In this document: positions 49,901-59,685 of the stretch, in pieces | Layout of the letters: every line of letters starts with the position of its first letter | Numbering within the stretch: the first letter of the stretch is position 1 | From: an uncultured Albidovulum sp. | GTDB lineage: Bacteria; Pseudomonadota; Alphaproteobacteria; Rhodobacterales; Rhodobacteraceae | Assembly: GCA_913064775.1 (NCBI GenBank) | Contig: CAJYAD010000014.1 | Coordinates: 1-64,000 of the forward strand | Direction: 5' to 3' | DNA: 64,000 nt | Notes under the pieces: generated by a model | Seen by the model: only the letters and a program-made list of their open reading frames with translations | The model's database searches: none | Told to the model about the DNA's origin: nothing | Translations under genes and position numbers: made by a program

Positions 49901-50181
49901 CCGACGGGATGATGGCGCATGGCTTCCGGGGCGGCGCGGAACTGGCCGCCACGCTCGACCATATGGCCGCCTTCGCGCATCTGGCGGACGCCGTACCGGG
50001 GCATCTTTTCGACCTCTACCACGCCGCGACGCTGGACCGCGACGAGGTCGTGGCCTTCCTCGAACGCGACAACCCCGAAGCGCTGGAGCGTCTGCGCGCC
50101 ACCTTCCGCGCGCTGATCGAGGCCGGGCTCTGGATCAGCCGCCGCAACTCCACCGCGCTGACGCTGGAGGCCGGATCATGA
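46927..50181 (+). CDS. cobN: cobaltochelatase subunit CobN
   Basis: 1084 aa; [51 protein letters not shown]. Confidence 0.97.
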   Translation: [1084 protein letters not shown]

Positions 50182-51341
50182 GCGGGTTCAAGATCTACGG
50201 GCACTGCCCCGGCGCGCTTCGCCCGATGGGCTCCGGCGACGGGCTGGTGGTGCGCATCCGCCCGCCGCTGGGCCGGCTGACCCCGGCGCAGGCGCGCGGA
50301 CTGGCCGAGGCCGCCGCGCAGTTCGGCACCGGCAATCTGGAACTGACCTCGCGCGCCAATCTGCAGATCCGCGGCATCCCCGAGGCGGCGCATCCGGCGC
50401 TGATTGGCGCGCTCTCGGCGCTGGGGCTGGTGGACCCGGACCCTGCGGCAGAGCGCGCCCGAAACCTGATCGTCACGCCGTTTCACCGGGCGGGGGACGG
50501 CACGATGGAACTGGCCGGGGCGCTGACCGAAACGCTTCTGACCGCACCGCCCCTGCCGGCGAAATTCGGCCTCGCCCTCGATTGCGGGCGCGCGCCGGTG
50601 TTGCGCGACACCGCCGCCGACATCCGGATAGAGCGCGACGCCGGTGGTCGGCTATTGATCCGTCCCGACGGGCTGAGCGAGGGGCAGTTGACCACCGCAT
50701 CCGAGGCGCCGGGCGCCGTGTTGAGCCTGCTTCGCTGGTTCGCCGATCATGGCGTCGGCGCCGATGGGCGCGGCCGGATGCGCGATGCCGCCGCCCGGCT
50801 GACAAGCTTTCGCGCGCAGGCTATCCCGGCGCCTGCTGCGACCACTCCGCCCGCCGGGCCGGCCGAGGGCGGGTTGCTTGTCGCCGCGCCCTTCGGCCTG
50901 CTGCCAGCAAAGGCACTCGCGGCGCTGGCCGAGCATGCAAGCGAACTCTGCCTCACCCCCTGGCGCGCGCTCTTCCTGCCCGGCGCCACCGCCCTGCCCG
51001 ACGTGCCCGGCCTGATCACCGATCCCGGCGATCCGCTGTTGCGCGTCTCGGCCTGCACCGGCGCGCCCGGCTGCCCGCAGGCGCTGGCCGCGACGCGCCC
51101 GCTTGCACGCTCCCTTGCCGCGCATCTGCCGCCGGGGCAGCGCCTGCATGTCTCGGGCTGCGCCAAGGGCTGCGCCCATCCCGACCCCGCCGAGATCACC
51201 CTGACCGCCACGCCCGAGGGCTTCTCGCTTGCGCATCACGCCCGCGCCGCCGATCCACCCGAACGCCGCGGCCTGAGCCCGCAAACGCTTCTGGCTTCCC
51301 CTTCCCTCCTGACCCGGACCGATGATGCCCCATCTCTATGA
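50178..51341 (+). CDS. cobG: precorrin-3B synthase CobG
   Basis: Sulfite reductase-like ferredoxin halves, ACTGAPGCPQALAATRPLARSLAAHLPPGQRLHVSGCAKGCAHP Fe-S motif. Confidence 0.93.
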   Translation: MSGFKIYGHCPGALRPMGSGDGLVVRIRPPLGRLTPAQARGLAEAAAQFGTGNLELTSRANLQIRGIPEAAHPALIGALSALGLVDPDPAAERARNLIVTPFHRAGDGTMELAGALTETLLTAPPLPAKFGLALDCGRAPVLRDTAADIRIERDAGGRLLIRPDGLSEGQLTTASEAPGAVLSLLRWFADHGVGADGRGRMRDAAARLTSFRAQAIPAPAATTPPAGPAEGGLLVAAPFGLLPAKALAALAEHASELCLTPWRALFLPGATALPDVPGLITDPGDPLLRVSACTGAPGCPQALAATRPLARSLAAHLPPGQRLHVSGCAKGCAHPDPAEITLTATPEGFSLAHHARAADPPERRGLSPQTLLASPSLLTRTDDAPSL

Positions 51342-51954
51342 AACCGACGGCGCGGCGATCTACCGCCAGTCCTTCGCCACGATCCGGGCCGAGGCCGACC
51401 TTGCCCGCTTCACCCCTGAGGAAGAGGTCGTCGTCGTGCGCATGATCCACGCCGTCGGCTTCGTCGGGCTGGAGGCGCAGGTCGCCTTCACCCCCCGCAT
51501 GGCCATCGCTGCCCGCGCGGCGCTGGAGGCCGGCGCACCGATTCTGTGCGACGCGCGCATGGTCAGCGAGGGGATCACCCGCACCCGCCTGCCCGCCGAA
51601 AACGCAGTGATCTGCACCCTGCATGATCCCGAAACCCCCACCCTCGCCAAGCGGCTGAACACCACCCGCAGCGCCGCCGCGCTGGAGCTGTGGCGCCCGC
51701 ATCTGGATGACGCCGTGGTCGCGATCGGCAATGCGCCCACCGCGCTGTTCCATCTGCTGAACATGCTCGAAGATCCCGCCTGCCCGCGCCCGGCGGCGAT
51801 CATCGGCTGTCCGGTCGGCTTTGTTGGCGCGGCGGAATCGAAAGACGCGCTGATGGCCGCGCCGCCCGCGCCGTCGCTGATCGTGCGCGGGCGTCTGGGC
51901 GGATCGGCCGTCACCGTGGCGGCGATCAACGCGCTCGCCAGCAGGAAGGAATGA
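51322..51954 (+). CDS. cobH: precorrin-8X methylmutase CobH
   Basis: ESF-like start; CDARMVSEGITRTRLP, IGNAPTALFHLL, IIGCPVGFVGAAESKDAL. Confidence 0.96.
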   Translation: MMPHLYETDGAAIYRQSFATIRAEADLARFTPEEEVVVVRMIHAVGFVGLEAQVAFTPRMAIAARAALEAGAPILCDARMVSEGITRTRLPAENAVICTLHDPETPTLAKRLNTTRSAAALELWRPHLDDAVVAIGNAPTALFHLLNMLEDPACPRPAAIIGCPVGFVGAAESKDALMAAPPAPSLIVRGRLGGSAVTVAAINALASRKE

Positions 51955-52703
51955 CCATGGGCCGCATCATCTGCACCGGGCTCGGCCCGGGCGACCCCGA
52001 TCTGATGAGCCTGCGCGCGGATCGGCTGATCCGCGGCGCCCGTCATGTCGCCCATTTTCGCAAGGCCGGGCGCGCCGGTCAGGCACGCAGCATCGTCGAG
52101 GGGATGCTGCACCCCGACTGCGCCGAATACCCGATGGAATACCCGGTCACGACCGAGCTTGCCTTCGACAGCCCCGAATACAACGCCTGCCTCGCGCAGT
52201 TCTATGACGATTGGGCAGACCGCCTTGCGAAGCTGGCGCAGACCGAAGACGTGCTGGTGCTGTGCGAGGGCGACCCGTTCTTCTACGGCTCCTTCATGCA
52301 TCTCCACATCCGCCTCAAGGGCCGCGCCGAGGTCGAGATCGTGCCCGGCATCACCGGCATGTCGGGCTGCTGGACGGCGACGGGCCAGCCGATGACCTGG
52401 GGCGACGACGTGATGACCGTTCTCGCCGGCACCTTGCCAGAGGCGGATCTGACCCGCCACATGCAGGCCGCCGACGCGCTGGTGGTGATGAAGACCGGGC
52501 GCAACCTGCCCAAGATCCGCCGTGCGCTGGCCGCCGCCGGACGGCTAGAGGCCGCCTGGCTGGTCGAACGCGGGACCATGCCGCAGGAACGCATCCTGCG
52601 CCTTGCGGACATGCCCGAAGGCGACTGCCCCTATTTCGCGCTGGTCCTCGTCCACGGCACCGGCCGCCGCCCGGTGGCCGCAGCAGGGACGGCCGCGCAA
52701 TGA
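51951..52703 (+). CDS. cobI: precorrin-2 C20-methyltransferase CobI
   Basis: ICTGLGPGDPDLMSLRADRLI, LCEGDPFFYGSFMHLHIRL, EIVPGITGMSGCW. Confidence 0.95.
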   Translation: MTMGRIICTGLGPGDPDLMSLRADRLIRGARHVAHFRKAGRAGQARSIVEGMLHPDCAEYPMEYPVTTELAFDSPEYNACLAQFYDDWADRLAKLAQTEDVLVLCEGDPFFYGSFMHLHIRLKGRAEVEIVPGITGMSGCWTATGQPMTWGDDVMTVLAGTLPEADLTRHMQAADALVVMKTGRNLPKIRRALAAAGRLEAAWLVERGTMPQERILRLADMPEGDCPYFALVLVHGTGRRPVAAAGTAAQ

Positions 52704-53449
52704 GCGGCTGGCTGACCATCGCGGGGCTTGGCCCGGGGAACGCGGCGCAGGTCACCCCCGAGGTTCAGGCGGCGCTTGACGCCGCGACCGACGTGATCGG
52801 CTACATCCCCTACGTCGCCCGCGTGGCGCCCCGGCGCGGGCTGACCTTGCATCCTTCCGACAACCGGGTCGAGATGGACCGCGCCCGCCATGCGCTGGAC
52901 CTTGCCGCGAACGGCGCCCGGGTCGTCGTCGTCTCGTCGGGCGATCCCGGCGTCTTCGCCATGGCTGCCGCCGTGTTCGAGGCTTTGGAAGATGCGCCGC
53001 GGTGGCAGGCGCTCGACATCCGGGTGCTACCCGGGATCACCGCGATGCTGGCCGCCGCCGCCCGCGCCGGCGCGCCGCTGGGGCATGATTTCTGCGCGAT
53101 CAACCTTTCGGACAACCTCAAGCCCTGGGATCTGATCGAGCGCCGCCTGCGGCTGGCGGCCGAGGCCGATTTTGCCATGGCGTTTTACAATCCATGTTCC
53201 AGATCCCGCCCCGAAGGCTTCCAGCGCGCCCTGGAGATCCTGCGCGACGCCTGCGGGCCAGAGCGGCTGATCACCTTCGCCCGCGCGGTGTCCACCCCCG
53301 AAGAGCGGCTGACCACCGTGACCCTGGCCGAGGCCACCCCCGAAATGGCCGACATGCGCACAGTCGTGCTGGTCGGCAATTCCACCACCCGCCGCGTCGG
53401 GCGCTTCGTCTATTCGCCGCGACGTGTGGAAGCGGGGGGCGCGGGATGA
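52700..53449 (+). CDS. cobJ: precorrin-3B C17-methyltransferase CobJ
   Basis: IAGLGPGNAAQVTPEVQAAL, GYIPYV, VSSGDPGVFAMAAAVFEA, AFYNPCSRSRPEGFQRALEIL. Confidence 0.95.
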   Translation: MSGWLTIAGLGPGNAAQVTPEVQAALDAATDVIGYIPYVARVAPRRGLTLHPSDNRVEMDRARHALDLAANGARVVVVSSGDPGVFAMAAAVFEALEDAPRWQALDIRVLPGITAMLAAAARAGAPLGHDFCAINLSDNLKPWDLIERRLRLAAEADFAMAFYNPCSRSRPEGFQRALEILRDACGPERLITFARAVSTPEERLTTVTLAEATPEMADMRTVVLVGNSTTRRVGRFVYSPRRVEAGGAG

Positions 53450-54174
53450 CCCAGCCAGCCCATCACCTCGGCAACACTGCCCACCACCTGCCGGGCGGGC
53501 AGCGCGGGCCGGTCGATCATCACCACCGGCAGCCCCAGCGCGCGGGCCGCATCCAGCTTGGCCCGCGCCCCCGTGCCGCCGGCGTTCTTGGCGACGATCA
53601 GGTCGATCCGGTGATCGCGCAGCAGCGCCGTATCCCCGGCCAGATCGAACGGGCCGCGCGCGATCACGACATCGGTGCGCGGCAGGGGCAGCGGCGCCTC
53701 GGGCGGATCGACAAGACGCAGAAGGTAAAGATGATCGGGCCGCGCGGCGAAGGGCGCAAGCGTCTGCCGACCGATCGCAAGGAACACCCGCGCCGGCGCC
53801 TCGGGCAGCGCGGCAACCGCGGCTTCGGTATCTGCCGCGGCGGCCCAGCGATCGCCCGGCCCGGCCTGCCAGGCGGGGCGTTCCAGCGCGATCAGAGGCA
53901 GACCCGTGGCGCGGGCCGCCTCGACGGCATTGCCACTCATCTGCGCGGCGAAGGGGTGGGTCGCGTCGACCAGATGGCTGATGCCCTCGGCCCGCAGCCA
54001 ATCGGCCAGCCCCGCGGGCCCGCCGAAACCGCCAACGCGGGTGGGCACCGGCTGGGCGCCCGGCGCGCGGGTGCGCCCGGCATAGGAAAGAACCGCATCC
54101 ACCCCCGCCTCGGCAAGGGCGCGGGCCAAGGCGCTTGCCTCGGTCGTGCCGCCCAGAACCAGAACCCGTGCCAT
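53410..54174 (-). CDS. cobK: precorrin-6A reductase CobK
   Basis: MARVLVLGGTTEASALARAL, VDATHPFAAQMSGNAVEAA, IVAKNAGGTGARAKLDAARALGLPVVMIDRP. Confidence 0.95.
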   Translation of the reverse strand: MARVLVLGGTTEASALARALAEAGVDAVLSYAGRTRAPGAQPVPTRVGGFGGPAGLADWLRAEGISHLVDATHPFAAQMSGNAVEAARATGLPLIALERPAWQAGPGDRWAAAADTEAAVAALPEAPARVFLAIGRQTLAPFAARPDHLYLLRLVDPPEAPLPLPRTDVVIARGPFDLAGDTALLRDHRIDLIVAKNAGGTGARAKLDAARALGLPVVMIDRPALPARQVVGSVAEVMGWLGHPAPPASTRRGE

Positions 54175-54250
54175 CCGCGACCCCTTCCGTCCGTTGCCCG
54201 CCCCGAGCAATGCCGCGACCGCGCCGCCACCGCAAGCCGGGAGGCACAGG

Positions 54251-55444
54251 ATGCCTGATCCCTGGCTCTCCATCATCGGGCTTGGCGAGGACGGTCTGGC
54301 GGGCCTTGGCGCCCCGGCGCGCGCGGCGCTGGACGGGGCCGAGGCCATCTTTGGCGGCCCGCGCCATCTGGAGCTGGCCGGAGCGGGCGGGCGCGGGCGG
54401 GCCTGGCCCTTGCCCTTCACGGCGGCGCCGGTGCTGGCGCTGAAGGGGCGGCCTGTCGCGGTGCTGGCCTCGGGCGATCCGTTCTGGCACGGCGCCGGCG
54501 GCAGCCTCGCCGCGCAGCTTGCCCCCGGTGACTGGCGCGCCTTCCCCGGCCCCTCGACCTTCTCGCTTGCCGCGGCCCGGCTTGGCTGGCGGCTGGAAGA
54601 GGCCGCCTGCCTCGGCCTGCACGCCGCGCCTTTCGCCCGCGCGCTTGATCATCTGGCGCCCGGCGCGCGGCTGATCTGCCTGATGCGCGACGCCGCCGCC
54701 CTGCCCGCCTTTGCCGACTGGCTGGTGGCGCAGGGTTTCGGCGCCTCGCGCCTGTGGCGGCTGCAGGCGCTTGGCGGGCCGCGCGAAGAGATCACGCAGA
54801 CCACCGCCGCCGCGCTGGCGGGCAGCGCGCCAATCGGGATCGCCCCCGTCGCGCTGGCGATCGAGGCCGCCGGAGCGCCGGGCCTGCCCCGCACCCCGGG
54901 CCTGGCGGATGAAATGTTCGACCACGACGGCCAGATCACCAAGCGCCCGGTGCGCGCGCTGACCCTTGCCGCCCTTGCCCCCCGGTCGGGCGAGATGCTG
55001 TGGGACATCGGCGCTGGCTCTGGCTCGATCGCAATCGAATGGCTGCGCGCCGCCCCCCGCAGCCGCGCCGCCGGTGTCGAGGCCGACCCGGCCCGCGCCG
55101 CCCGCGCCCGCGCCAATGCCGAACGTTTCGGACTGGGCGACCGCTTCAGCGTGACCGAGGCGCGCGCCCCCGAGGGGCTGGAAGGCCTGCCCCGCCCCGA
55201 TGCCGTCTTCATCGGCGGCGGCGCGAGCGAGGCGCTGCTGGCCCGGCTTTGGGACATCCTGCCGCCGGGCACCCGCCTTGTCGCCAATGCCGTCACGCTG
55301 GAGACCGAGGCGCTGCTGACGCGCTGGTCCGGCAACAAGGGCGGCGGCCTCTTGCGGATCGAACTGGCCGAGGCGCGGCCGCTCGGCACAAGGCGCGGCT
55401 GGCAGCCCGCGCGCCCGCTGGTGCAATGGAGCGTGACGCGATGA
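54251..55444 (+). CDS. cobL: precorrin-6Y C5,15-methyltransferase (decarboxylating) CobL
   Basis: SIIGLGEDGLAGLG, LASGDPFWHGAGGSLA, LWDIGAGSGSIAIEWLRAAP, DAVFIGGGAS. Confidence 0.95.
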   Translation: MPDPWLSIIGLGEDGLAGLGAPARAALDGAEAIFGGPRHLELAGAGGRGRAWPLPFTAAPVLALKGRPVAVLASGDPFWHGAGGSLAAQLAPGDWRAFPGPSTFSLAAARLGWRLEEAACLGLHAAPFARALDHLAPGARLICLMRDAAALPAFADWLVAQGFGASRLWRLQALGGPREEITQTTAAALAGSAPIGIAPVALAIEAAGAPGLPRTPGLADEMFDHDGQITKRPVRALTLAALAPRSGEMLWDIGAGSGSIAIEWLRAAPRSRAAGVEADPARAARARANAERFGLGDRFSVTEARAPEGLEGLPRPDAVFIGGGASEALLARLWDILPPGTRLVANAVTLETEALLTRWSGNKGGGLLRIELAEARPLGTRRGWQPARPLVQWSVTR

Positions 55445-55806
55445 GGGTGGCCGGTTTCGGATTTCGCGCGAATGCGCCGCTTGCCGCGTTGAAGGATGCG
55501 CTGGCGCGGGCAGGCGGCGGGCCGCTTGACGCGCTGGCAACCGCAGCCGCGAAGGCCGAGGCCCCGGTCCTCCGCGCCCTCGCGGCAGAGCTGGGCCTGC
55601 CGGTCCTCCCCCAGCCGCCCGAGGCGCTGCAGGCCCAGACCACACCGACCCGATCGCCGCGCATCGCCACCCGTTTCGGCACCGGCAGCCTGGCCGAGGC
55701 CGCAGCCCTTGCGGGCGCCGGGCCGGGGGCGCGGCTGATCGGCCCGCGCGCGATTTCCACCGACCGCACCGCCACCGCCGCCATCGCGGAAAGGACCCCG
55801 ACATGA
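55441..55806 (+). CDS. cobE: CobE / CbiG C-terminal-like cobalamin biosynthesis protein
   Basis: [19 protein letters not shown], 121 aa between cobL and cobM. Confidence 0.85.
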   Translation: MRVAGFGFRANAPLAALKDALARAGGGPLDALATAAAKAEAPVLRALAAELGLPVLPQPPEALQAQTTPTRSPRIATRFGTGSLAEAAALAGAGPGARLIGPRAISTDRTATAAIAERTPT

Positions 55807-56585
55807 CCGTCCACTTCATCGGCGCAGGCCCCGGCGCGCCTGACCTACTGACCCTGCGCGGGCGCGACCTGATCGCCGCCGCGCCGGTCTGCCTTTATGC
55901 TGGCTCGCTGGTGCCGCCCGGGGTGCTGGACCATTGCCCGCCGGGCGCGCGGATCGTGAACACCGCGCCGCTTTCGCTGGATGAGATCATCGCCGAGATC
56001 GCCACCGCCCATGACGCGGGTCAGGATGTCGCGCGGCTGCATTCGGGCGATCTGTCGGTCTGGTCCGCGATGGGCGAACAACTGCGCCGCCTGCGCGCGC
56101 TTGGCATTCCCTATGACGTCACCCCGGGCGTGCCCGCCTTCGCCGCCGCCGCCGCCGCGCTGGAGGCCGAGCTGACGCTGCCTGGCCTTGCCCAATCGGT
56201 CGTGCTTACCCGCACCTCGGGGCGCGCCTCACAGATGCCGCCCGGCGAGACGCTGGCGAATTTCGCCGCCACCGGGGCGACGCTGGCCATTCACCTCTCG
56301 ATCCATGTGCTGCCGCGCGTGGTCGAGGAGCTGACCCCGCATTATGGCGCCGACTGCCCGGTCGCGGTGGTCTGGCGCGCCTCCTGGCCGGACGAACGGG
56401 TGCTGCGCGGCACGCTCAAGACCATCGAGGCGGCGATGGAGGCCGAAATCTCACGCACCGCGCTGATCCTCGTGGGGCCGGCGCTGGCGGGCGAAGGCTT
56501 TGACGAAAGCCGCCTCTATGCCGGCGATTACGACCGCCGCTACCGCCCGGTCGGCCCCGCGCCGCGTTTTCCGGAGGCGCAATGA
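55803..56585 (+). CDS. cobM: precorrin-4 C11-methyltransferase CobM
   Basis: [52 protein letters not shown]. Confidence 0.96.
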   Translation: MTVHFIGAGPGAPDLLTLRGRDLIAAAPVCLYAGSLVPPGVLDHCPPGARIVNTAPLSLDEIIAEIATAHDAGQDVARLHSGDLSVWSAMGEQLRRLRALGIPYDVTPGVPAFAAAAAALEAELTLPGLAQSVVLTRTSGRASQMPPGETLANFAATGATLAIHLSIHVLPRVVEELTPHYGADCPVAVVWRASWPDERVLRGTLKTIEAAMEAEISRTALILVGPALAGEGFDESRLYAGDYDRRYRPVGPAPRFPEAQ

Positions 56586-57904
56586 CCGAAAGCGCCCTTC
56601 CCCCCGGCCTGCTGATCTCGGCCCCCGCCTCGGGGACCGGCAAGACCACGCTGACGCTGGGGCTTGCCCGCGCCTTTCGCAACCGGGGGCTGGCGGTGCA
56701 GCCGTTCAAATCCGGCCCCGACTACATCGACCCGGCCTTCCACACCGCCGCATCGGGGCGGGTGTCGGTGAACCTTGACAGCTGGTCGATGCCGCTGGGG
56801 CAGATCGGCGCGGAACTGGGCCGGGCGGAAGGCGCCGACCTGATCCTTGCCGAAGGTTCGATGGGGCTTTTCGACGGGGTCGCCACGCCGGGCGAGACCG
56901 GGACCGGCGCCAGCGCCGATATCGCAGCGCTGATGGGCTGGCCGGTGGTCCTGGTGCTGGACGTCAGCGGACAGGCGCAAAGCGCCGCCGCCACCGCGAA
57001 GGGCTTTGCCAGCTTCCGGCCCGGCGTCGCGCTGGCCGGGGTGGTGCTGAACCGCGTCGCCAGCCCCCGGCACGAAGCGCTCTTACGCGCCGGAATGGCC
57101 GAGGCCGGGATCACCGTCTTCGGCGCCCTGCCCCGCGCCGCCGATATCGACATGCCCGCGCGCCATCTGGGGCTGGTGCAGGCCGAGGAACATCCACGCC
57201 TTGACCCGCTTCTCGACGCCGCCGCCCGGCTGATCGAAGCGCATTGCGATCTGGACGCAATCCTCGCCGCCGCCGCCGCCGGCCCGCGCCCCAAGGTGCT
57301 GCCGGCCCTGCCGCACCCGCCGGGGCAACGGATTGCGCTGGCCCGGGACGCCGCCTTCTCCTTCGCCTATCCGCATCTGGTCGACGGCTGGCGCGCGGCG
57401 GGGGCCGAAATTCTGCCGTTCTCGCCGCTGGCCGACGAGCCGCCCGACCCGGGCGCCGATGCCTGCTGGCTGCCCGGCGGCTACCCCGAGCTTCACGCCG
57501 GGCGCCTTGCCGCCGCGACCCGCTTCCGCGCCGGTCTGCGCCGCTTCGCCGAGACCCGCGCGGTTCATGGCGAGTGCGGCGGCTACATGGCGCTTGGCGC
57601 CGGGCTGATCGACGCGGACGGCACGCGGCACGAAATGGCGGGCCTTCTGGGCCTTGTCACCAGTTTCGCCAAGCGCAAGATGCACCTTGGCTACCGCCGC
57701 GCCCGGCTGGCGGTGCCGCTTTTCGATCTGCCGCCGGGGACCGGGCTGGCGGGACACGAATTCCACTATGCGACGCTGCTGGACCAACCGGACGCGCCGC
57801 TGGCCGAAGTCACCGACGCCGAAGGCCGCCCGGTGCCTGAAACCGGCTCACATCGCGGGCGGGTCTCGGGCACGTTCTTCCACCTGATCTCGGTACCCGC
57901 ATGA
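56582..57904 (+). CDS. cobB: cobyrinate a,c-diamide synthase CobB
   Basis: [68 protein letters not shown]. Confidence 0.96.
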   Translation: MTESALPPGLLISAPASGTGKTTLTLGLARAFRNRGLAVQPFKSGPDYIDPAFHTAASGRVSVNLDSWSMPLGQIGAELGRAEGADLILAEGSMGLFDGVATPGETGTGASADIAALMGWPVVLVLDVSGQAQSAAATAKGFASFRPGVALAGVVLNRVASPRHEALLRAGMAEAGITVFGALPRAADIDMPARHLGLVQAEEHPRLDPLLDAAARLIEAHCDLDAILAAAAAGPRPKVLPALPHPPGQRIALARDAAFSFAYPHLVDGWRAAGAEILPFSPLADEPPDPGADACWLPGGYPELHAGRLAAATRFRAGLRRFAETRAVHGECGGYMALGAGLIDADGTRHEMAGLLGLVTSFAKRKMHLGYRRARLAVPLFDLPPGTGLAGHEFHYATLLDQPDAPLAEVTDAEGRPVPETGSHRGRVSGTFFHLISVPA

Positions 57905-58650
57905 GCGGCTTTGTCTCCTTCGTCTCCTCCGGTCCGGGCGATCCGGAACTGCTGACCCTCAAGGCCGTGCGCCGCCTGGCCGAGGCCGATGCGGTGCTGT
58001 TCGACGACCTCTCGGCCGGGGCGATCCTTTCGCATGCCAGGCCGGGGGCCGATCTGGTGGGGGTGGGCAAACGCGCCGGGCGGGCCTCGCCCAAGCAAGA
58101 TCAGGTCAGCCGATTGCTTGTGGATTATGCCAAGGGCGGCGCCCGGGTGGTGCGGCTGAAATCCGGCGACGCGGGCATCTTCGGACGGCTGGAGGAGGAA
58201 ATCGATGCGCTGGCCGAGGCCGGCATCAGCTTTGAGATCGTGCCCGGCGTACCTTCGGCCTGTGCCGCCGCCGCCGCCGCGGGGATACCGCTGACCCGGC
58301 GGATCTCGGCCCGCAGAGTGCAGTTCATCACCGGCCATGACGTGACCGGCGGGCTGCCCGAGGGGCTGAACATGGCGGCACTGGCCGACGCGCAGGCGAC
58401 CACCGTGGTCTATATGGGCAAGCGCACCTTCCCGGCGCTGGCGCGGGCGCTGTTTGCGGCGGGGCTGCCAAGCGACACCCCGGCCCTTTTGGCCGAAGCG
58501 ATCGGCCATCCGGAACAAAGCCTGACACGCGGCACCGTCGGCACGCTGGCCGAAGCGCTGGCGCAAGAGATCGGCGCGGCGCCGGCGCTGATCCTCTATG
58601 GTCCGTTGGCCGGGGACCATCGCGACACCGACAAGGAGAGCGCAGCATGA
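57901..58650 (+). CDS. cobA: uroporphyrinogen-III C-methyltransferase CobA
   Basis: SSGPGDPELLTLKAVRRLAEADAVLFDDL, RLKSGDAGIFGRLEEEI, GITGH-type HDVTGGLPEGLN, VYMGKRTFPALA. Confidence 0.93.
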   Translation: MSGFVSFVSSGPGDPELLTLKAVRRLAEADAVLFDDLSAGAILSHARPGADLVGVGKRAGRASPKQDQVSRLLVDYAKGGARVVRLKSGDAGIFGRLEEEIDALAEAGISFEIVPGVPSACAAAAAAGIPLTRRISARRVQFITGHDVTGGLPEGLNMAALADAQATTVVYMGKRTFPALARALFAAGLPSDTPALLAEAIGHPEQSLTRGTVGTLAEALAQEIGAAPALILYGPLAGDHRDTDKESAA

Positions 58651-59426
58651 CGACCCTCTCGTTGATCGGCATCGGCACCGGAAACCCCGAACATCTGACG
58701 CTTCAGGCGATCCGCGCGCTGAACGCCGCGGATCTGATCCTGATCCCGCGCAAGGGTGAGGCCAAGGCGGATCTGGCCGAACTGCGCCGTCAGATCTGCG
58801 ACGAGGTCCTGACCGCGCCCGCCCCCCGGATCACCGAATTCGACCTGCCCCGCCGCGATGCCGCCAATCCCGATTACCGCGCCGGCGTCGAGGCCTGGCA
58901 CGACGCCATCGCCCGGGCCTGGACCGGGGTGATCGCGGCGCAATCCCCGGCGCCCGGGCGGGTCGCGCTGCTGGTCTGGGGCGACCCGTCGCTTTACGAT
59001 TCCACCCTGCGCATCGCCGCGCGGCTGGGCCATCCGGTTGAGGTGATCCCCGGCATCACCGCGATCCAGGCGCTGACAGCGGCGCATGCGATCCCGCTGA
59101 ACCGCATCGGCGCGCCGGTCACCATCACCACCGGCCGCCGCTTGCGCGATCACGGCTGGCCCACCGGGGTCGACAGCCTGGTGGTGATGCTTGATGGCGA
59201 TTGCGCATTCCAGACGCTCGACCCTGCGGGCCTGAGCATCTGGTGGGGTGCCTATCTGGGCATGGCCGAGGAGATCACCGAGGCCGGACCTCTGGCCGAG
59301 GCGGCGCCCCGCATCATCGCCACCCGCGCCGCCGCCCGCGCCCGTCACGGCTGGATCATGGATGTCTACATCCTGCGCCGCGACAGCGATCTGAGCGAAG
59401 AACAGGAGGTGCCGACACAGCGATAA
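58647..59426 (+). CDS. cobF: precorrin-6A synthase (deacetylating) CobF
   Basis: MTTLSLIGIGTGNPEHLTLQAIRALNAADLILIPRKGEAKADLAELRR. Confidence 0.95.
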   Translation: MTTLSLIGIGTGNPEHLTLQAIRALNAADLILIPRKGEAKADLAELRRQICDEVLTAPAPRITEFDLPRRDAANPDYRAGVEAWHDAIARAWTGVIAAQSPAPGRVALLVWGDPSLYDSTLRIAARLGHPVEVIPGITAIQALTAAHAIPLNRIGAPVTITTGRRLRDHGWPTGVDSLVVMLDGDCAFQTLDPAGLSIWWGAYLGMAEEITEAGPLAEAAPRIIATRAAARARHGWIMDVYILRRDSDLSEEQEVPTQR

Positions 59427-59431
59427 GTCAT

Positions 59432-59620
59432 CGACAGGTTCCGCCTCGGCCAAGCCGGGCGGATGAAAAGGGAACACGGGAGGGCGGACCAAATGAGGGC
59501 CCGATCCGTGGCTGCCCCCGCAACTGTAGCGGCGACCGACGCCCGATTGGCCACTGGCATATGCCGGGAAGGCCGGGCGCACGGCGAGACCCGCGAGCCA
59601 GGAGACCTGCCTGTCCGAAC
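59432..59620 (+). ncRNA. cobalamin (AdoCbl) riboswitch
   Basis: gatgaaaagggaacacgg, ggctgcccccgcaactgtagcggcgacc, gagccaggagacctgcctg canonical B12-box elements; upstream of the transporter. Confidence 0.95.
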
Positions 59621-59685
59621 CGATCCATTGGCCCCCCGGGGCCAGACAACCACAGCGGCACGGAGGGTGCCGCGAAGGAGAGTTC

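Noticed and set aside
53027-55819. 930-aa minus-strand ORF
   Set aside because: Antisense GC-rich shadow of cobJ/cobL/cobE with low-complexity Arg/Gly/Pro composition and no domain; plus-strand homology is decisive.
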